From Alphaproteobacteria bacterium Ga0077535 (lineage in GTDB: Bacteria > Pseudomonadota > Alphaproteobacteria > Caulobacterales > Aquidulcibacteraceae), in assembly GCA_001464425.1 (NCBI GenBank), contig LNEK01000026.1, positions 186,001-250,000 of the forward strand: DNA of 64,000 nt. The letters are read 5' to 3'. The position numbers were made by a program, and so were the translations under genes. The notes under the pieces are model-generated. The model saw only the letters and a program-made list of their open reading frames with translations. It was not told where the DNA came from and did no database searches. This document shows, in pieces, positions 33,721 through 43,264 of the stretch. Position 1 is the stretch's first letter, and the number at the start of each line of letters is the position of its first letter.

Positions 33721-34680
33721 GCGTCGAATTCATCCGCGATCGAATCGGCGCGAGCAAGGCGTCCAGCGCGGTTTCATCGTCAAAGCGGGCCGCGACGGGC
33801 AAAATCGCGACACGTGCGCGCCATTCGGGCGAGAGCCGGGCGGCGTCTTTTTCGGTGGTAATCAGCATTGCATCGCGCTCGTCCGCCATTTGCGCGAGCA
33901 CGCCGAGATCGTCTTCGGTGAAATAGTGGTGGTCGGCGAACGGCACCGCTTCGGTGACCTCGCCGCCCATTGCCGCCAAAGTGTCGAAGAATTTCTCGGG
34001 GCGCGCGAGACCCGCGAAGGCGACGAGATTGCGGTCGGGGGCAATGCCTGCGGGTTCGAGGCGTGCATGCAGGATCGGTTTCGCAAAGCCGGTGAGCCAG
34101 TCGAGGCTCGGCGCTTCGTCGTCGCCGCTGCGGGCGCTGTGAAGAATGATCACGGCATCTGCGCGGGCGAGGCCGTCAGCGAGGCGTTCGCGTAGGGGGC
34201 CGGCGGGAAACACTTGGCCGTTGCCGATGCCGAAGCCGGGATCGACGGCAATGATGGAAAGGTCTTTCGCCAGTTTCGGGTTCTGAAATCCGTCATCCAT
34301 GATGATGGCGTGCGCGCCGGCTTGGGCGGCAGCCATGGCGCCGGCGAAGCGGTCGCGCGCGATCCAACTTCGCGCGCATCCATATCGGAGGTGACACGCA
34401 GCGGGCCTTCGATGCGGCCGCCATACCCGCGCGATAGCGTATGCACGTTCGGCCCGAGCTTGGACCGGAGCGCGCGTGTGATCGGCGTCTTGCCCGCGCC
34501 GCCGACAGTGAGGTTGCCGATGCAAATGACCGGCACGGGTGCGCGCCGTGAAACCGTGGTGTTCTGCCGTTGCGCCGCTGCAAAAGCGTAGAGCCAAGAA
34601 ACCGGCGTCAGCAGCGCCCGCAACGCGAGCGCCGCGTCGCGCCCGCCGACATCGGCTTTCCAGAACTCAGGCGGACGCAT
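33707..34680 (-). pseudogene. lpxK: Tetraacyldisaccharide 4'-kinase LpxK, frame-broken by a deletion
   Basis: LpxK phosphorylates the lipid A disaccharide at the inner membrane. The first frame starts at ATG 34680 and contains the P-loop GNLTVGGAGKTP (55-66) and LSRGYGGR, then reads DMDAREVG (to residue 106) before going out of frame. The rest continues in another frame: WIARDRFAGAMAAAQAGA, MDDGFQNP, then FAGLARPEKFFDTL to the stop at 33707. Compared with the family, about 12-14 residues (usually starting DEPLLLA) are missing between EVG and WIARDR, and the total length is 974 bases (3n+2). The breakpoint lies in a perfect inverted repeat, 34355-34362 with 34370-34377. Since LpxK is normally essential, an assembly or library artefact must be considered. 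Confidence 0.88.
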
Positions 34681-35962
34681 GAGCGGCCTCTGCGTTCGCC
34701 CGCGCCGGCATCAAGGCGAGCAATTTTTCTGCGGTTTCGCCGAGCGCCCCGGCGCCTTGAGCGGTGGCCGCTTGTGCGGCGGCGCACTGATGTGCGCGCG
34801 CGGCATCGTCGCGCCACAGCGCCGCGACCTGTTCTGCAAGTTCATCGGCGCCGCCGACAATGTTTGCGCCTCCCGCGTCGATGATGGCGTCGAACACGTC
34901 CTGGAAGCTCTCATAGTGCGGGCCGGTGAGAATGGCGGAGTTCAGCTTGGCCGGCTCGATCGGATTATGGCCCTTCAAATGATAGATGAGGCTGCCAGAG
35001 ACGAGAGAAACGGGCGCGAGATCGTAGAACAAGCCAAGTTCGCCCAGCGTGTCGGCAACATAGACGCGTGCATCGCCAATTGGCTCGAACCGCGCCCGGC
35101 GCGGGGCGCCGCCGGCTAAGGATGCGATGGCTTCGCCGCGATCGGGGTGGCGGGGCGCAATGATCAGCAACGCGTTGGGGTATTCAGCGAGCAGACGGCC
35201 ATGTGCTTCGAGCGCGATTTCGTCTTCGCCTTCGTGTGTGGAGGCGGCGAGCCAAAGCGGCCGGGCGCCGATTTGCGCGGCAAGCGCTTCGCGCGCGCCG
35301 GCATCCACGAGCGGCGCCGGCGCTGCGAGTTTGAGATTGCCCAGCAGCGGCACGGGCTTGCCGCGTACGACGCTGAGCGCATCCGCGGTGCGCGCGTCGG
35401 CGGCCGCGACGAAAGCGAACGCTTTCAGCAATCGCGCGCCTGCTGTGCGCCAGCGGCTCCAGCGTGCGAGAGATTTCGGGCTCATTCGCGCATTGATCAG
35501 CGCGAGGGGAATACGGCGCTTCTCGGCGGCGAGAATGAGGTTGGGCCAAAGCTCGCTTTCCAGAAAGACACCGAGATCGGGGCGCCAATATTCCAAAAAG
35601 CGGCGCACGGCCCCGGCGCTGTCGAGCGGTACATAGACGTGCGTGAGGCGCGGCAGGTTGCGGCGGGCGACGAGGTCAGCAGATGTTTTGGTGCCGGTGC
35701 TGACCAGGAACGAGAGCGAGGGATCGCGCGCAGCCAGCGTCTCGATGAGCGAAAGCGCAACGCCGCTCTCGCCAACGCTCGCGGCATGAAGCCAAACCAA
35801 TTTGCCGGCAGGACGAAGCGATGTGTAGCGACCGAACCTTTCAGGCAGGCGCGCGCGATCTTCCTTGCCATCACGCGCGCGGCTGTTCAGCCACAGCCCT
35901 GCAAATGGCGCGACGACAGCCGTCGCGGCCGCGTAGAGTGCAAGGGCTGGCGAGAAGCTCAC
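34667..35962 (-). CDS. waaA: 3-deoxy-D-manno-octulosonic acid (Kdo) transferase
   Basis: A 431-residue GT30 glycosyltransferase that adds Kdo to lipid A. The N-terminal membrane anchor (about 5-22) is followed by VWLHAASVGESGVALSLIE, containing the catalytic Glu, STGTKTSADL, LESELWPNLI, NARMSPKS and, in the second half, LWLAASTHEGEDEI, PRHPDR and the GxNPIEPA-type segment. The start is GTG 35962, overlapping the upstream acyltransferase stop (GTGA); the open frame extends to 36229 but is only antisense-free shadow. Its end overlaps the lpxK start by 14 bases. Confidence 0.95.
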   Translation of the reverse strand: MSFSPALALYAAATAVVAPFAGLWLNSRARDGKEDRARLPERFGRYTSLRPAGKLVWLHAASVGESGVALSLIETLAARDPSLSFLVSTGTKTSADLVARRNLPRLTHVYVPLDSAGAVRRFLEYWRPDLGVFLESELWPNLILAAEKRRIPLALINARMSPKSLARWSRWRTAGARLLKAFAFVAAADARTADALSVVRGKPVPLLGNLKLAAPAPLVDAGAREALAAQIGARPLWLAASTHEGEDEIALEAHGRLLAEYPNALLIIAPRHPDRGEAIASLAGGAPRRARFEPIGDARVYVADTLGELGLFYDLAPVSLVSGSLIYHLKGHNPIEPAKLNSAILTGPHYESFQDVFDAIIDAGGANIVGGADELAEQVAALWRDDAARAHQCAAAQAATAQGAGALGETAEKLLALMPARANAEAAHASA

Positions 35963-36720
35963 GTTGCGGCTGGCTCTGCGTTTGGCGTCGCAGCTGGGCT
36001 CGCGGCCGGCATGATTGGCTCCACGCCTGCAAGGCGATCTGCTTCCGCGGCGATCCGGTTCATCTCGATTTCGAGTGCAAGACGTACGCGCTCTATTTCT
36101 GCATCGCTCGCATCGGGCGATGGCGGAGGGATGGGGTTGCCCCACACCAAGGCGCCGCGTCCGAACGGGAGCGGCAATATGAAGTGATCCCAGCTTTCGT
36201 TGAAGACGAAGCGGTTCGAGGTCGACCACGTCACCGGCAATAAAGGTGCGCTAGCGAGCTTGGCGAGCTGCACAGAGCCGCGCTTGGCGCGCATGCGCGG
36301 CCCAGTCGGTCCATCGGGGGTCATGCAGATGACGCCGCCGCCGTCGATATGGCGGGCCATAGCGCGGAGCGCTTCGGCGCCGCCTTTGCGCTGCGTGCCT
36401 TTGGCTGCGGATCCGCGAATGACCTCCGCGCCCACTGCGCTTGCCGTGTGCGCCACGATCCCACCTTCACGCGACATTGAGATCAGCATCTTGGCCTTTG
36501 GCACGCCCGGCTTGAACGACCACATCTTGTGCACAAGTGAGAAGCGGCCATGCCAAATGCATCCGATCAGCTTGCCGCCGTCCGGCCGCCAAAACGGTTC
36601 GATGGCGGAACGATTGACCAGGTTCCAGCGCGTGGTCGCCCCGACGAACAGCATATAGCCGCCGATGGCTCGCCCGATCAGGTACTGGACGACAGAATTG
36701 CCGAGAAATTTCTTGGCCAT
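35959..36720 (-). CDS. DUF374-type lysophospholipid acyltransferase-like protein
   Basis: A 253-residue protein of the LPLAT-like DUF374 family. CIWHGRFSLVHKMW (54-67) supplies the HX4 motif region, SREGGIVAHTASAVGAEVIRG follows, then GGGVICMTPDGPTGPRMRAK near 127-146. One N-terminal hydrophobic segment (about 11-28) anchors it to the inner membrane. It is the first gene of the LPS operon and is coupled to waaA. In related genomes it sits beside Kdo and lipid A genes, so a role in lipid A or phospholipid acylation is plausible but unproven. Confidence 0.88.
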   Translation of the reverse strand: MAKKFLGNSVVQYLIGRAIGGYMLFVGATTRWNLVNRSAIEPFWRPDGGKLIGCIWHGRFSLVHKMWSFKPGVPKAKMLISMSREGGIVAHTASAVGAEVIRGSAAKGTQRKGGAEALRAMARHIDGGGVICMTPDGPTGPRMRAKRGSVQLAKLASAPLLPVTWSTSNRFVFNESWDHFILPLPFGRGALVWGNPIPPPSPDASDAEIERVRLALEIEMNRIAAEADRLAGVEPIMPAASPAATPNAEPAAT

Positions 36721-36809
36721 GAGCTCGCTGGTCGCGCCGCTTCCGAGTTTGCGCGTAGCCCCTTATACGGGGGCCGCCCGCCCCGGCGCCAGCAGCCCTT
36801 TGACGTGAG

Positions 36810-37496
36810 ATGACCAAGACCGAGGAGAAACCGCCGCGCTTTGACCTGACCACCCCCCAGGGGCGGCGGCGGGCGAATGCCGACCTGATCTGGGCGGACC
36901 ACGGGTTTTTGCGGGCTCGGTTTTCGAATTTCCACTGGATTGAAGAGGGGGTGATGGCGCGGGCGAACCAGCCTTCGCCTGAGGCGGTGGCGCGCTACGC
37001 CGAGATGGGGATCAAGACGATTCTCAATCTGCGTGGGCCATCCGACACAGGTTATTACGCGCTTGAGCTCGAGGCCTGCGCGCGCCACGGCGTCACCATG
37101 ATCGATGCGCGCATGCACTCGCGCGAGCCGCCGAGCGTTGAGCAAATTCGCAAAGCGAAGGAGCTGTTCGAGACGATCGAATATCCGGCGCTGATGCACT
37201 GCAAATCCGGCGCAGACCGCGCTGGTGTGATGGCGGTGCTCTATCGGCACTTCAAGATGGGCATGCCGATCGCAGACGCTGTCGAGCAATTGTCGCTGAA
37301 GTACCTGCACGTGAAGCAGGGCAAGACCGGCATGATCGATTTCTTTTTCGCCACGTATCTTGAAGAGACCAAAACAAGCGGCAAATCTTTCATGGATTGG
37401 GTTGAGCAAGATTACGACAAGCCGAAAGTCAAAGAGGCTTTCATGGGCGAGTGGTGGGCGAACATCCTCGTCGACAAAATCCTGCGCCGCGAGTGA
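36810..37496 (+). CDS. Dual-specificity/tyrosine phosphatase-like protein
   Basis: A 228-residue protein with the CX5R phosphatase loop HCKSGADRAGV (C131, R137) and an upstream KTILNLRG segment typical of atypical DSP-PTPases; the general-acid loop is probably around D99-ARMHSRE. No signal peptide. It is divergent from the LPS operon, with 89 bases between the start codons, so regulation could be shared. Substrate unknown: phosphoprotein or phosphorylated sugar/lipid. Confidence 0.85.
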   Translation: MTKTEEKPPRFDLTTPQGRRRANADLIWADHGFLRARFSNFHWIEEGVMARANQPSPEAVARYAEMGIKTILNLRGPSDTGYYALELEACARHGVTMIDARMHSREPPSVEQIRKAKELFETIEYPALMHCKSGADRAGVMAVLYRHFKMGMPIADAVEQLSLKYLHVKQGKTGMIDFFFATYLEETKTSGKSFMDWVEQDYDKPKVKEAFMGEWWANILVDKILRRE

Positions 37497-37514
37497 AGCA
37501 GCGGGGGCGCTGCC

Positions 37515-38054
37515 TTACACAAATTGGGTGCGGTTTGCTGTCCACTGCTCGGGCGTTTGCGACCACTCATCATTGGCGATGGCTTCGAATGGCGGCGGCA
37601 GGGTGATTGGTCCCAGATTTACCGAGCCAAGCTTTCGCGCCAATCGCTGCGAGGCCGTATTTGCGGGACGAATTGTGTGGATCACACGGGTGCGATCCAG
37701 TGTGAAGAACGCGAAGTCCATCGCTGCTACCGCGCCTTCCAGGGCGTAACCTTTGCCCTGGAATTCCGGCAGCAGCATCCAACCGACCTCGATACACGGC
37801 CAGCCATATGGCTTTGTCGGGCCGAAGCGACCGATGAAGCGATTGCTGGATTTTTCGACGGCGCAAAGCGCGCCCCATCCCATGATCGACCAGTGGCCGG
37901 CGACGGAGAGGAGTTGGCTCCAGCTTTCGCGGCGATCTTGAACTGAGCCTGTGTTGGCCTTCACGCTTTCGTCGGCCTCCATCAACGCCCACGCATCGAG
38001 GTCATCCTTGATTGGCGGACGCAGGATCAGACGCTTCGTTTCGACGATCGTCAC
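37515..38054 (-). CDS. GNAT family N-acetyltransferase (RimJ/RimL-like)
   Basis: A 179-residue acetyltransferase. [21 protein letters not shown] at the N-terminus, [24 protein letters not shown] (pyrophosphate-binding QGKGYA) and [19 protein letters not shown] are classical Acetyltransf_3 motifs. The substrate is unknown. It overlaps the end of rimO: the start of this gene lies within the four-base overlap at 38051-38054, so it is probably translated from the rimO transcript. Confidence 0.9.
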   Translation of the reverse strand: MTIVETKRLILRPPIKDDLDAWALMEADESVKANTGSVQDRRESWSQLLSVAGHWSIMGWGALCAVEKSSNRFIGRFGPTKPYGWPCIEVGWMLLPEFQGKGYALEGAVAAMDFAFFTLDRTRVIHTIRPANTASQRLARKLGSVNLGPITLPPPFEAIANDEWSQTPEQWTANRTQFV

Positions 38055-39376
38055 GGTTTTAGGGCGCCGACCATTTCGTGGCCTTCGCCGCCTAGGATTT
38101 CGAGCTGCGCGATTGTGCCTTCGGCGATTTCGTCGTCGCTATCGACGTAGGTGACGCCGTCGATCTCGGGGGCGTCGGCCTTGGTGCGGAAGGCGTAGGC
38201 TTCGGCGTCTTCGTCCCAGCCGTCGCAAATGGCGTCGACGGTTTTGCCGATCATGGATTGCAGGCGCTGGTGCGCGAGCGTGGTTTGCACTTCCATGAAG
38301 CGGTCGTAGCGTTCGTCGACGTCGTCCTGATCGACGTGATCGGGGAGATCGCGTGACGGCGCGCCGTCGACGTTCTCGTATTTGAAGACGCCGGCGCGAT
38401 CGATTTCGGCTTCTTCGATGAAATCGAGCAGCGTTTCGAAATCGTCTTCGGTCTCACCGGGGAAGCCGACGATGAACGATGAGCGAATGGTGAGGTCGGG
38501 GCAGATTTTGCGCCACGTCTTAATGCGATCGAGGACTTTGTCTTGGTTCGCGGGGCGGCGCATAGCTTTCAGCACATTCGGCGAGGCGTGCTGGAACGGG
38601 ATGTCGAGGTACGGAAGGATTTTGCCTTCCGCCATTAGGCCGACGACTTCATCGACGTGCGGATACGGATAGACGTAGTGGAGGCGGACCCAGGCGCCCA
38701 GATCGCCGAGCTCTTTGCAAAGATCGTAGAATTTCGCGCGGACCATGCGGTCCTTCCATTTGCTCTCGGCGTATTTCACGTCGACGCCGTAGGCTGACGT
38801 GTCTTGTGAGATGACCAGCAGCTCTTTGACGCCGGCTTTCACCAACGACTCTGCTTCTTTCAACACAGCGTTGGCGGGGCGCGAGACGAGGTCGCCGCGA
38901 ATGCTCGGGATGATGCAGAAGGTGCAGCGGTTGTTGCAGCCTTCGGAAATTTTCAAATAGGCGTAGTGGCGCGGCGTGAGGCGATAGCCGCCTTCGGGCA
39001 CCAGATCGATTTTCGGATCGTGCAGTTGCGGTAGATGCGTGTGCACGGCGCCGACGACGGCTTCGTATTGGTGCGGGCCGGTGATCTCGAGCACTTTCGG
39101 GTGCGCTTCGCGGATCAGCGACTCTTCCTTGCCGAGGCATCCGGTGACGATGACCTTGCCGTTCTCGGCAATGGCTTCGCCGATGGCGTCTAAGCTTTCG
39201 GCCTTGGCGCTATCGAGGAAGCCGCAGGTGTTCACCACGACGAGGTCGGCGCCTTCGTAGGAGCCGCTGAGCTGATAGCCCTCGGAACGCAGGCGCGTGA
39301 TGATGCGCTCGCTATCGACGAGGGCTTTGGGGCAGCCGAGCGAAACGACGCCGATGGTGGGGGCTTTTGCGGACAT
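38051..39376 (-). CDS. rimO: Ribosomal protein S12 methylthiotransferase RimO
   Basis: A 441-residue radical-SAM enzyme that methylthiolates Asp88/89 of ribosomal protein S12. The N-terminal UPF0004 domain has Cys15, Cys51 and Cys80 for one 4Fe-4S cluster. The radical-SAM motif CX3CX2C is C147-NNR-C151-TF-C154. A C-terminal TRAM domain (about 375-441) follows. [15 protein letters not shown] and [15 protein letters not shown] are typical. Length is normal. A GNAT gene follows in the same operon. Confidence 0.96.
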   Translation of the reverse strand: MSAKAPTIGVVSLGCPKALVDSERIITRLRSEGYQLSGSYEGADLVVVNTCGFLDSAKAESLDAIGEAIAENGKVIVTGCLGKEESLIREAHPKVLEITGPHQYEAVVGAVHTHLPQLHDPKIDLVPEGGYRLTPRHYAYLKISEGCNNRCTFCIIPSIRGDLVSRPANAVLKEAESLVKAGVKELLVISQDTSAYGVDVKYAESKWKDRMVRAKFYDLCKELGDLGAWVRLHYVYPYPHVDEVVGLMAEGKILPYLDIPFQHASPNVLKAMRRPANQDKVLDRIKTWRKICPDLTIRSSFIVGFPGETEDDFETLLDFIEEAEIDRAGVFKYENVDGAPSRDLPDHVDQDDVDERYDRFMEVQTTLAHQRLQSMIGKTVDAICDGWDEDAEAYAFRTKADAPEIDGVTYVDSDDEIAEGTIAQLEILGGEGHEMVGALKP

Positions 39377-39475
39377 TGAGGCGGGGGCTTAGCGGAAAGT
39401 GAGCTGGAGCCCAAGGGTCAATGCTGCGTTGTCAGGCGGTCTTGCTTGCGTCTAGATGCGCGCGGGGGACGTCAA

Positions 39476-40324
39476 ATGCGCTTCTTTCGTCGGATCGGCG
39501 AACTCAAGGGCTGGAAGCGCTTTGGCTTCGAGGTCGGGATTATCGCTATCGGCTTGAGCATCACGCTGATCGCGCAAGAGCTGATCACCAACGCCAGCCG
39601 CGCCCGCGAAACGCGCCAAGCAGTCGACGCGGTCGAGGTTGAATTCGTCCAGATTTGGTTTTTCGCCAACGAACGTGCCGCTTTGGAGCCATGCCGCCGC
39701 GCGCAATTTGAAGCGCTAAGCGAGCGCTTGCAGCGTGCTGATGCACACTGGACGCCTGACGGCCTCGAACAACCGTCGCAAAGTTCTGATGTCTATATGC
39801 TGCCTTCTGTGTTCCGCACGCCGTTGCGGCCGTTCCCGGACATGTCGTGGCAAGCACTGCTCACCAGCAATGCCGCCACTGAGTTGGATCGCGCCCAATT
39901 CGCAACGCTGGGAAACATCTTCAATATCGTTGCTGAGATGCGAGGCCTACAGGTCGAGGCTTGGCGTCTGAAGGGCCGGCTTGCACATCTCAGCGTGGCT
40001 GGCCCGATGTCAGCTTCAGAGCGGCGCACGGCCTACGACGCCTTCGGCGAATTGGCGGCGATTGAAGCTCTTGTCGCCGCGGATGCGATCGACTTAGGGC
40101 GCGCCATCGCGACGATCGACTTTCGCAATGAGCGCATCTTTGACCCCGCACTCTCCGGCTTATCCGCCGAGGAGTTTGAAGCTGCCTTGCTTGCGCAGAT
40201 CGCAGGGGCGCAAGCAAGTTTCGGCGCATGCTATGACGCCAGCCAGCATCAGCTCTTATTTGACCTCTACAATCGCGTGACCGGCAGCAATCTGACGATC
40301 CCACCGCGTGAGGTCGCGCCATGA
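39476..40324 (+). CDS. Single-pass membrane-anchored hypothetical protein
   Basis: A 282-residue protein. After a basic start (RFFRRIGELKGWKRFGFE) comes one membrane helix (about 22-38, VGIIAIGLSITLIAQEL), and then a helical domain in the periplasm or cytoplasm rich in Ala, Glu and Arg with a few Cys. The pattern resembles other uncharacterised proteobacterial proteins with one N-terminal helix and the sequence GFEVGIIAIG-SITL. ATG 39476 is preferred over 39446, whose extension is unconserved. No function can be assigned. Confidence 0.7.
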   Translation: MRFFRRIGELKGWKRFGFEVGIIAIGLSITLIAQELITNASRARETRQAVDAVEVEFVQIWFFANERAALEPCRRAQFEALSERLQRADAHWTPDGLEQPSQSSDVYMLPSVFRTPLRPFPDMSWQALLTSNAATELDRAQFATLGNIFNIVAEMRGLQVEAWRLKGRLAHLSVAGPMSASERRTAYDAFGELAAIEALVAADAIDLGRAIATIDFRNERIFDPALSGLSAEEFEAALLAQIAGAQASFGACYDASQHQLLFDLYNRVTGSNLTIPPREVAP

Positions 40325-40430
40325 TCTTGCGCCGGATCATCGCGCATTTGGCGCGGCGTGATCGCGCTGCGTGATGGAGTGTTGGCAGACGCCGCGACGT
40401 AGTTTTTCCTGTGCATAGAGGGAGGGTTGC

Positions 40431-40837
40431 ATGAAGCGCATGAGCATTTTCGCGACGATGATCGCTGGCGCCGTGTTGTGCATGGCGACCAGCGCCGGCG
40501 CCGAACGGATTAGACTGCAATGCGTCCAGGCTGTCTCGGAGGCTTACGAGATGACGGACGGTCAGGTCGGCAATAGCCAATGGTCCAGCCCGACGTGATC
40601 CTCGAAATGGACACCGCCACAGGCGAGTTTTCGGTGGGCACGACGCGCGGTCGGTTCACGCTTTCAAACGAGACTTTCATCGGCCTGGCCCATTCGGCGC
40701 CATTTTACGGGGCATGGGACATCGATCGCGAAACCGGTCGGATGCTGGTGCTCGGCCATGCCGATATGTCTGGAAACTGGGCGTTTATTCGCCGCGAGGG
40801 GACGTGTGTCGGGCCAAATGGCGCTGTTCCGTTTTGA
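40431..40837 (+). pseudogene. Small secreted protein, frame-broken
   Basis: The first frame opens at ATG 40431 after GGGAGGG and encodes a signal peptide (MKRMSIFATMIAGAVL, cleavage likely after SAGA) plus RIRLQCVQAVSEAYEMTDGQ, ending at a stop at 40596. The second frame takes over near 40580 and runs QPDVILEMDTATGEFSVGTT through GAWDIDRETGRMLVLGHADM to FIRREGTCVGP, stop 40837. The second part has no start of its own that makes sense (a stop precedes ATG 40580). The total is 407 bases (3n+2). A missing 3n+1 bases between 40577 and 40596 would restore one protein of about 135 residues. Function unknown. Confidence 0.65.
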
Positions 40838-40974
40838 GGTCGGCGCGCGGGTGGTCCGCTGCGGCCAGTCGCCTCTGCTGCGAATGACTTGCAGGAGCGC
40901 TCGCGATCAGCTAGGGTTTCTTTGCGGCTGACTCTCAGTCGCCAGATTCGCCTTTGCTTTCAGAGAAGTGCCGG

Positions 40975-41172
40975 ATGTACGTCTGCAATTGTAACGGTGT
41001 GACTCGGGCGGAAGTGGACGAAGCCATTTCTGCTGGGGCGGAAGGTCCGGAAGCGGTGCTTGCCCATCATGGGTGCGAGCCATGCTGCGGCCGCTGCCTC
41101 CCCGAAATCGCCGATGGCATTTCTAGCGGCGGAATGGCCTGCGCTAAGCGGAGCCTCGTCGCAGCGGAGTAA
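40975..41172 (+). CDS. bfd: Bacterioferritin-associated ferredoxin Bfd
   Basis: A 65-residue BFD-like 2Fe-2S protein. Cluster ligands are C4 and C6 (CNC) and C38 and C41 in CEPCCGRC. In studied systems Bfd docks on bacterioferritin and reduces its stored ferric iron for release. It lies 6 bases before bfr, in the classical bfd-bfr operon. ATG 40975 fits the family N-terminus (MYVCNCNG). A short dyad, GACT-CTC-AGTC, lies at about 40930-40940 and could be an iron-regulator site, though I cannot name the regulator. Confidence 0.94.
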   Translation: MYVCNCNGVTRAEVDEAISAGAEGPEAVLAHHGCEPCCGRCLPEIADGISSGGMACAKRSLVAAE

Positions 41173-41178
41173 AGCGCG

Positions 41179-41664
41179 ATGAAGGGTGATGCGGACGTCA
41201 TTAAACAGCTCAACAAAATTCTCACGAACGAGCTGACGTCGATCAATCAATACTTTCTGCATGCGCGGATGTATCAGTCCGACGGCTACGGCAAGCTCGG
41301 CAAGAAGACGTACGAAGAATCCATCGAAGAGATGAAGCACGCGGACCGGATCATAAACCGGATCCTGCTGCTCGAAGGCTTCCCGAACCTTCAGAACCTC
41401 AACAAGCTGCAGATCGGCGAGAAGGTGCAAGAGCGCCTGGAAGCTGATCTGAATGCCGAGAAGACCGGGCACGCCGGCATCAAAGAAGGCATCACGCTTT
41501 GTGAAGAGAAGAAGGATTACGTCACGCGCGATCTGCTGACGGAGTTGCTCGACGACACCGAAGAGCACATCGACTTCCTCGAGACGCAGCTGCAAAACTT
41601 AGCTGAGATGGGCCTGCAGAATTATCTGCAGAGCCAATACGAGCTGGATAGCGCAGCTGAGTGA
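41179..41664 (+). CDS. bfr: Bacterioferritin
   Basis: A 161-residue ferritin-like protein forming a 24-mer iron store. Heme-ligand Met52 is at the canonical position (EEMKHAD), and ferroxidase ligands Glu18, Glu51 and His54, with a second set near Glu127/His130 (TEEHIDFLE), are present. Length is standard. It is expressed with bfd; together they store and release iron. Confidence 0.97.
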   Translation: MKGDADVIKQLNKILTNELTSINQYFLHARMYQSDGYGKLGKKTYEESIEEMKHADRIINRILLLEGFPNLQNLNKLQIGEKVQERLEADLNAEKTGHAGIKEGITLCEEKKDYVTRDLLTELLDDTEEHIDFLETQLQNLAEMGLQNYLQSQYELDSAAE

Positions 41665-42147
41665 TCAGCGCGCCGGGCTGGAAGCGGGGGCGTAGTCGTA
41701 GCTGGCGAGCAGGGCAAAGCCTTCGCCCGTTTCCAGCATCGCCGTCTCACTGGCGTTTAACACCAGCCAGTCGCCGGCTTCCGCGTAGCTCGAGAGTTGG
41801 CGCAGCGTCGACGAGAAGGCTTCCTTAGAGTCGCGTCCGCCGATCCAATAATCGACATGCGTTTGCGCAGCTTCGCTAAAGCAGAGCCATGCGGAGCGGC
41901 GCAGCATCTGGAAATCGAGCGGCGCGAACATCTTCTTGTAGCGGCCAAACAATCGATCGAGGGCTTCCATGGGGACGCTCGCGAACGTGCCGCCAGGATG
42001 GACAACGCTCAGGGTGTCACGCTTCAGGAAAGACGGGTTCTCGGCCAGAAACGCCGCCACGGCTTCGAGTTCGAGAAGCGACACTTGGCCGTGATACTCG
42101 GCCAAGTTCATCTCGATCTGTTCGTTGTGACGCAGAACCACCGGCAC
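41665..42147 (-). CDS. Hypothetical protein, 160 aa, soluble
   Basis: A 160-residue protein without signal or membrane segment. It has an acidic N-terminal half (EQIEMNLAEYHGQVSLLEL), a basic middle (RLFGRYKKMFAPLDFQMLRRSAWLC) and a Pro/Ala-rich tail. The codon pattern looks coding and the gene ends immediately at the bfr stop. I recognise no domain. The start at 42147 is divergent from the lipoprotein at 42271, with about 120 bases between. Confidence 0.75.
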   Translation of the reverse strand: MPVVLRHNEQIEMNLAEYHGQVSLLELEAVAAFLAENPSFLKRDTLSVVHPGGTFASVPMEALDRLFGRYKKMFAPLDFQMLRRSAWLCFSEAAQTHVDYWIGGRDSKEAFSSTLRQLSSYAEAGDWLVLNASETAMLETGEGFALLASYDYAPASSPAR

Positions 42148-42270
42148 GCGAGCGACTCCCTTAGCAACAGCCTCTGTTCGCGGGGCCTTTAGGAACCGTT
42201 AAGCGTGCGGCGAAAGGCGTCCGCCGCGCGTCGCTTGACATTCACCCTCGGAGCAGGCGGCGTGGGTCGC

Positions 42271-43101
42271 ATGCGAATTTTGCTTCTGCTTGCCGCCTTC
42301 GTCGCTGCCTGTTCACAAACCGACACCGCGCCGGACGCGGCGCCCGTGATCGCCGCGGAGCGGGCCTTTGCGGCGGAAGCGGCGCGGATAGGTTGGGTCG
42401 AAGCGTTCGAGGCGCACTCCACGGACGATGCGATCGTGCTCAGCGCAGGGCCAGGGAACGCGCACGCTTCACTCGCCGGTATCGATCCGGCCAATCGCGG
42501 CGACACCTCACTGGCATGGGCGCCTGATTTCGCCGGCATTTCCCGCGGGGGCGACATCGGCTTCACCACCGGACCTTACAACGGCGGCGGGGCCGCGTTT
42601 GGCCAATACTTCACGGTCTGGCGTCTGCAGGCAGATGGCTCGTGGAAATGGATTTATGACGGGGGCACAAACCAGCGTACGCCGACGCAGGTGAACGCTG
42701 ACGCGGACGTTCGCCAACTGGCTTTTGGCCAACGCGGCGCCGGCTCAGCCGATGCTGCAGTCGCTGCGGTGCGCACCCGTGAGGCCAGCTTCGCTGAGCA
42801 GGCGGCTGACAATGCAGGCGAGGCGTTCGAGGCTTGGCTGGCGGAAGGGGCGCGGGTGAATCGGGACGATCAGGCCAGCGCCGAGAGCGTGGAGGCCGCG
42901 GCCCAGCTCGTCGGCGCGGGCCCGGTCCGCTACAGCGCGCCGGAGATCATCGAGGCCGGAGCGGCCGGCGATCTCGTTTTCACGCTGGGCGAGGCCCGCT
43001 GGGAGGGCGGGGCCGGGTATTATTGCCGGATCTGGGTGCTGACGTCGGCAGGCTGGAAGATCGGCTTTGACCAGATCATTCAGCGCGCGTTGACCCCTTA
43101 A
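42271..43101 (+). CDS. Lipoprotein with SnoaL/DUF4440-like repeats
   Basis: A 276-residue protein with lipobox VAAC (C14). Two weakly similar cystatin-like domains (about 28-145 and 165-275) contain patterns such as AERAFAAEAARIGWVEAFEAHS and YFTVWRLQADGSWKWIYDGG, the latter echoed by YYCRIWVLTSAGWKIGFDQI. This is typical of DUF4440/SnoaL-like proteins duplicated in one chain. It is likely periplasmic and ligand-binding or structural. ATG 42271 begins the signal; a longer frame to 42205 is unsupported. Confidence 0.75.
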   Translation: MRILLLLAAFVAACSQTDTAPDAAPVIAAERAFAAEAARIGWVEAFEAHSTDDAIVLSAGPGNAHASLAGIDPANRGDTSLAWAPDFAGISRGGDIGFTTGPYNGGGAAFGQYFTVWRLQADGSWKWIYDGGTNQRTPTQVNADADVRQLAFGQRGAGSADAAVAAVRTREASFAEQAADNAGEAFEAWLAEGARVNRDDQASAESVEAAAQLVGAGPVRYSAPEIIEAGAAGDLVFTLGEARWEGGAGYYCRIWVLTSAGWKIGFDQIIQRALTP

Positions 43102-43264
43102 GTTTGACTTTCCTGGGCGCTTCCGCCAAAAGCCCCGCTTTCCAGCGCCGGACTTCGTTCCGGATGCGGATTCATACTGGTTGACGGGCGAACCGCCAGG
43201 GCAGTCGCAATCTCATTTGTGAGGTTGCCGGGCCCCGTCAGAAGAAGAAGGCGCTCAACCGCGC

